The notes under the pieces are model-generated. The model worked only from the letters and a program-made list of their open reading frames with translations, had not been told where the DNA came from and ran no database searches. Below, one piece after another: positions 62,501-64,000 of a stretch of 64,000 bases of DNA. The stretch is taken from NCBI GenBank assembly GCA_039196965.1, contig JBCCUK010000006.1, forward strand, positions 76,082-140,081, written 5' to 3'. The translations under genes and the position numbers were made by a program. Position 1 is the first letter of the stretch, and each line of letters opens with the position of its first letter. The stretch is from CALLCD01 sp039196965. Lineage in GTDB: Bacteria > Pseudomonadota > Alphaproteobacteria > Caulobacterales > Hyphomonadaceae.

Positions 62501-62519
62501 TATTCTCCAATCGAGAATA
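62501..62519 (+). promoter_or_regulatory. Upstream LysR-type operator copy 1
   Basis: TATTCTCCAATCGAGAATA: perfect 7-base arms around CAATC, containing ATTCT-N7-AGAAT. See the copy at 62542-62560, centred 41 bp away (about four helical turns). Confidence 0.65.
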
Positions 62520-62541
62520 AATCGAATATATCTGAACACTA

Positions 62542-62560
62542 AATTCTGTTTTTAAGAATT
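62542..62560 (+). promoter_or_regulatory. LysR-type operator copy 2, close to the gene
   Basis: AATTCTGTTTTTAAGAATT: perfect 6-base arms, also ATTCT-N7-AGAAT. Its centre lies 33 bases before the LysR ATG. The pair fits the two-site binding (recognition and activation sites) of LysR regulators. Confidence 0.65.
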
Positions 62561-62583
62561 ATCAAACCCGAGGAATACAGCCC

Positions 62584-63474
62584 ATGGACAGAATGGAAGA
62601 AATGCGAACCTTCACCATTGTCGCACAACATGGCGTTACAGGTGCCTCGAGAGTTCTCCATATTGCGCCATCGGCGATCAGCCGCCGGGTAAAAGATCTT
62701 GAACACCGCTTGGGCGTCGATCTTTTCAAGAGAACAACCCGATCGATGACGCTCACTGGAGCGGGGGCCGCATTTCTGGAGGATGCCAAGCGCATCCTTG
62801 AAGACGTCGACAATGCCGAACACCGGATAAAGGATGCCCATACAAGCTTGCGAGGCCGCATCAAACTGGCAGCGCCTTTGTCATTCGCCCTGCTCCATCT
62901 TGGCGATGCCATATCGCAGTTCATGGCGAACCATCCTGAGATCCAGATCGAACTGGATCTCAACGACAGGCGGGTCGATCTACTTGGCGAGGGGTTCGAC
63001 CTTGCAATCCGCATCGGACCTCTGGTCGATTCGACATTGAAAGCTCGAAAACTCGCCGATTATCCCTACCGGCTTGTCGCCTCCCCGGCCTATCTGAAAT
63101 CACGTGGCACACCGATCTCGATCGAGGATTTGAGCGAACATGATGTGCTCGCTTATGGAGCCAATACCGATCCCGACCGCATCACCTATAGCGATCAAGA
63201 CGGGACAAGCGGAGCAATCCGGATCAAACCGCGCCTGATCAGCAATAATGGCGATATACTCCGCAATTGCGCCATGGCCGGGCTTGGCATCATCAAGGAG
63301 CCGCACTTCATGGTGGAACAGGCCCTAGCCGATGGCAGCTTGATTGAAATACTGCCGGATTATATTTGGGGAGCGGCAACGGCGACGCTGTTGCGACCAG
63401 ACAGATCATATGTGCCGGAGCGCATATCTGCGCTGGCAGATCATATTCACACCACGCTTGCGAAACGCCACTAG
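62584..63474 (+). CDS. LysR-family transcriptional regulator
   Basis: 296 residues. N-terminal winged HTH (MRTFTIVAQHGVTGASRVLHIAPSAISRRVKDLEHRLGVDLF region, residues about 4-60), then a type-II periplasmic-binding-like effector domain with IRIGPLVDSTLKARKLADYPYRLVASPAYL and NNGDILRNCAMAGLGIIKEP. Length fits. Ribosome site GAGG lies before the ATG at 62584. No divergent target gene: upstream is the tRNA-Val, so autoregulation through the twin palindromes is the likely first target. Confidence 0.9.
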   Translation: MDRMEEMRTFTIVAQHGVTGASRVLHIAPSAISRRVKDLEHRLGVDLFKRTTRSMTLTGAGAAFLEDAKRILEDVDNAEHRIKDAHTSLRGRIKLAAPLSFALLHLGDAISQFMANHPEIQIELDLNDRRVDLLGEGFDLAIRIGPLVDSTLKARKLADYPYRLVASPAYLKSRGTPISIEDLSEHDVLAYGANTDPDRITYSDQDGTSGAIRIKPRLISNNGDILRNCAMAGLGIIKEPHFMVEQALADGSLIEILPDYIWGAATATLLRPDRSYVPERISALADHIHTTLAKRH

Positions 63475-63475
63475 C

Positions 63476-63499
63476 CCTCCCCGGCGATGACCGGAGAGG
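63476..63499. terminator. Hairpin between convergent LysR and the right-edge gene
   Basis: CCTC-C-CCGG and CCGG-A-GAGG pair at eight of nine positions around a 6-base loop, starting two bases after the LysR stop. No T-run, so it is a weak bidirectional terminator at best. Confidence 0.4.
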
Positions 63500-63532
63500 A
63501 AGCGGGCACGTCGTTTAATTCAGCGACAGTTT

Positions 63533-64000
63533 CTAAACGCTGACGAAGGCGTCATCGTCATTATTGGCGTGCCAGACATCAGCTTCAAATATGGGATCCG
63601 TATCTTCCTCGAACACGAAGGAAGACTCCACCTCTTGGTTGCTCGCACCTGGCTGGAAAGCTCCATCAAAGGAAGCGAAGCTGTTTGCCTGATCGGCAGG
63701 TTCCCATGGCACAGTTCGTTCCATGAACTCAAATGCATCTGGTTCTTCAGAGCCAACCAGGAACTGCGTTAACGTCGAGTCGAGATCAAGGCTCGACGTA
63801 GCTGCGCCTTCCTCTCCATCACCCGACGCAAGATTGAATGCCAGGGTTTCGCTTGCAATCACGCGGCCTGAGCCGCCGTTTCCGGCGAATGCTGTCACGG
63901 TGAGCGTATAGGCCCCATCGATGAGCGCAGTGTCTCCCGCGAAGAGATCTCCCGCCTCATCGCTGAAGACCGCAAAGGGCTCAACACTTTCCGTCTGCTC
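63533..64000 (-). CDS. C-terminal part of a large, probably surface-exposed protein (cut by window edge)
   Basis: The frame is open from the right edge to a stop at 63533: about 155 codons. The edge part reads FAGDTALIDGAYTLTVTAFAGNGGSG, a beta-strand repeat like those of secreted or surface proteins that carry tandem repeats. The last 100 residues are acidic and low in Lys/Arg (SSLDLDSTLTQFLVG and VFEEDTDPIFEADVWHANNDDD), with no membrane anchor. Most of the protein lies outside, so no function is claimed. It is convergent with the LysR gene. Confidence 0.75.
   Translation of the reverse strand, partial: EQTESVEPFAVFSDEAGDLFAGDTALIDGAYTLTVTAFAGNGGSGRVIASETLAFNLASGDGEEGAATSSLDLDSTLTQFLVGSEEPDAFEFMERTVPWEPADQANSFASFDGAFQPGASNQEVESSFVFEEDTDPIFEADVWHANNDDDAFVSV

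Overview
The window looks like a chromosome segment from an alphaproteobacterium of the Caulobacterales/Maricaulales (Hyphomonadaceae-like) type. The evidence is a PodJ-type polar organizer with a CtrA box in front of it, CpdR next to an N-formylglutamate amidohydrolase and a tRNA-Val, a TIGR02302/DUF4175 protein beside lysA, an argH-lptM-lysA string, a ddl-ftsQ-ftsA-ftsZ-lpxC division block, TonB-dependent outer-membrane proteins, and a moderately high GC content (about 55-60 % by eye). I see no insertion sequence, prophage or CRISPR array. Most genes are on the minus strand and tightly packed.

Layout. 1-10 kb (minus): cell division and envelope block ddl-ftsQ-ftsA-ftsZ-lpxC, then bamD-recN-ligA (ligA runs off the left edge), with a plus-strand XRE regulator between lpxC and bamD. 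10-18.6 kb is accessory: a TonB receptor behind a perfect 19-bp palindrome, a feruloyl-CoA-synthase-like enzyme, a small lipoprotein, an unusual LuxR-type regulator fused to a degenerate alpha/beta-hydrolase, a small secreted protein and an MFS transporter. 18.6-27.4 kb: amino-acid genes (leuA with a leucine leader peptide, lysA, argH), a TVP38-type membrane protein, DUF4175, LptM and TlpA. 27.4-36 kb: an exported methyltransferase-like lipoprotein, SDR enzymes, a DMT transporter, a nitrilase-family amidase and the folate operon folP-folK-folB.

36-45.5 kb: a TetR/MBL-hydrolase pair divergent from a beta-propeller lipoprotein; the cobT-cobS-cobC operon for the lower loop of B12; a phytanoyl-CoA-dioxygenase-like gene; an LpxH-like phosphoesterase; an exported M20 amidohydrolase with an HbpS/GlcG-like protein; an enoyl-CoA hydratase. 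45.5-54.6 kb: beta-oxidation genes (fadJ-like, thiolase, two acyl-CoA dehydrogenases, a thioesterase) plus a MerR regulator. Nearly identical LiuR-like palindromes lie upstream of merR and of one acyl-CoA dehydrogenase. A CPBP-protease gene in this block is frameshifted.

54.7-64 kb: podJ, an orphan pdeM, hisN with an XRE regulator, a probable MmgR/suhB-type small RNA, N-formylglutamate amidohydrolase divergent from cpdR, tRNA-Val(GAC), a LysR regulator behind two matching palindromes, and the C-terminal part of a large, probably cell-surface protein cut by the right edge. The most promising unexplained item is the LuxR/alpha-beta-hydrolase fusion at 14.9-16.7 kb, whose hydrolase domain keeps the nucleophile Ser but lacks the catalytic His. 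The many palindromic operators next to regulator genes are the second theme.
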